From Acidobacteriota bacterium (GTDB lineage: Bacteria > Acidobacteriota > Blastocatellia > Pyrinomonadales > Pyrinomonadaceae), in contig QHXE01000239.1 of the NCBI GenBank assembly GCA_003222835.1, positions 1-14,996 of the forward strand: DNA of 14,996 bases, in the 5' to 3' direction. Within the stretch, counting starts at the first letter, position 1. Each line of letters begins with the position of its first letter. This document shows positions 14,657-14,996 of the stretch, piece by piece. Under the pieces are notes generated by a model. The model was given only the letters and a program-made list of their open reading frames with translations, was not told the origin of the DNA and searched no databases. The position numbers and the translations under genes were made by a program.

Positions 14657-14996
14657 ATGAAACGTCAACCCCAGATCGTGGCCGTGAGTGGCTTTTCATC
14701 GAACGTCGGCAAGACAACACTGGTGTGCGAACTGCTTCAGCAACTGCCCGGGTGGGAAGCAATCAAGCTTACGCGCGGTCATTATCGCTCTTGCGGCCGA
14801 GACCCGGCGGGCTGCTGCGTCAGCGATCTACTTCGCGACGAGCCGGTGGTTCGTTCAGGCCGCGAAGCCAATTACGAGCCGGGCAAAGATACCGGCCGGT
14901 TCTGGGATTCGGGCGCGTCGAACGTGCACTGGGTCATAGTTAAAGATGGTCAGGTTGAGCAGGGAATTAATGAAGCACTGGCACGCGTCGAAGCTG
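14657..14996 (+). CDS. MobB-like P-loop NTPase (partial, runs off the window)
   Basis: The first 113 residues are present. They begin with a beta strand and a P-loop GFSSNVGKTT (12-21), with five residues between the glycines as in BioD/CobQ-type loops rather than the four of standard Walker A. PGKDT (75-79) followed by a GAS-N-V-HWVIV strand (86-95) matches the MobB signature, in which PGKDS precedes an AGA-strand. MobB-family proteins bind GTP and assist attachment of the guanine nucleotide to molybdopterin, which formate dehydrogenase needs as bis-MGD. Where MobB has a KHxHH-type segment this protein has RGHYRSCGRDPAGCC, with H42, C46, C53 and C54 as possible metal ligands. No strong ribosome binding site precedes the ATG. 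Family membership is likely; the exact role is inferred. Confidence 0.7.
   Translation, partial: MKRQPQIVAVSGFSSNVGKTTLVCELLQQLPGWEAIKLTRGHYRSCGRDPAGCCVSDLLRDEPVVRSGREANYEPGKDTGRFWDSGASNVHWVIVKDGQVEQGINEALARVEA

Overview
The window looks like the chromosome of a Gram-negative soil- or sediment-type bacterium, most plausibly an acidobacterium (Blastocatellia-like). That placement is an inference. It rests on an Oar-like TonB-dependent receptor with an N-terminal carboxypeptidase-regulatory domain, a secreted YncE-type beta-propeller, moderate GC content, and gaps filled with small palindromic repeats. No rRNA, tRNA, IS transposase, CRISPR array or phage gene was seen.

Left block (1-5012): an OmpR/PhoB-type response regulator and the first codons of its sensor kinase run leftward with a 4-base ATGA overlap. 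A 140-bp divergent promoter region with three TGAGA-type direct repeats separates them from a rightward cluster of three exported proteins: a YncE-like beta-propeller, a PepSY-like small periplasmic protein and a large TonB-dependent outer-membrane receptor. The layout suggests a two-component system controlling an envelope uptake or sensing operon; the ligand cannot be read from the sequence. A convergent gene (5084-6004, minus) encodes a secreted M15/VanY-type D,D-carboxypeptidase with a peptidoglycan-binding domain.

Right block (6237-14996): a respiratory formate dehydrogenase locus of the FdnGHI/FdoGHI type. In order it holds fdhE (maturation), the catalytic alpha subunit, the iron-sulfur beta subunit, the cytochrome b gamma subunit, an outer-membrane porin and the start of a MobB-like P-loop protein (Mo/W cofactor nucleotide attachment), cut by the window edge. 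The alpha subunit is a selenoprotein. An in-frame TGA at 7774-7776 sits exactly where FdnG-type enzymes have selenocysteine (ARV-U-HGP), and a bacterial SECIS hairpin folds directly downstream with a bulged U17 and loop G23-U24. A conventional gene caller splits this gene into 7195-7776 and a fragment starting near 7798; the true gene is 7195-10398 (1067 residues, Sec194). Together the genes describe Tat-exported, membrane-anchored formate oxidation that passes electrons to quinone, with dedicated maturation and possibly an outer-membrane channel.

The most unusual non-coding signal is that every gap downstream of the alpha gene (10399-10603, 11528-11631, 12409-12719, 14526-14656) carries a different REPIN-like inverted-repeat element, so each junction of the formate dehydrogenase cluster is punctuated by strong potential RNA hairpins. 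No selA, selB, selC or fdhD lies in the window; they must be elsewhere if the selenoprotein is made.
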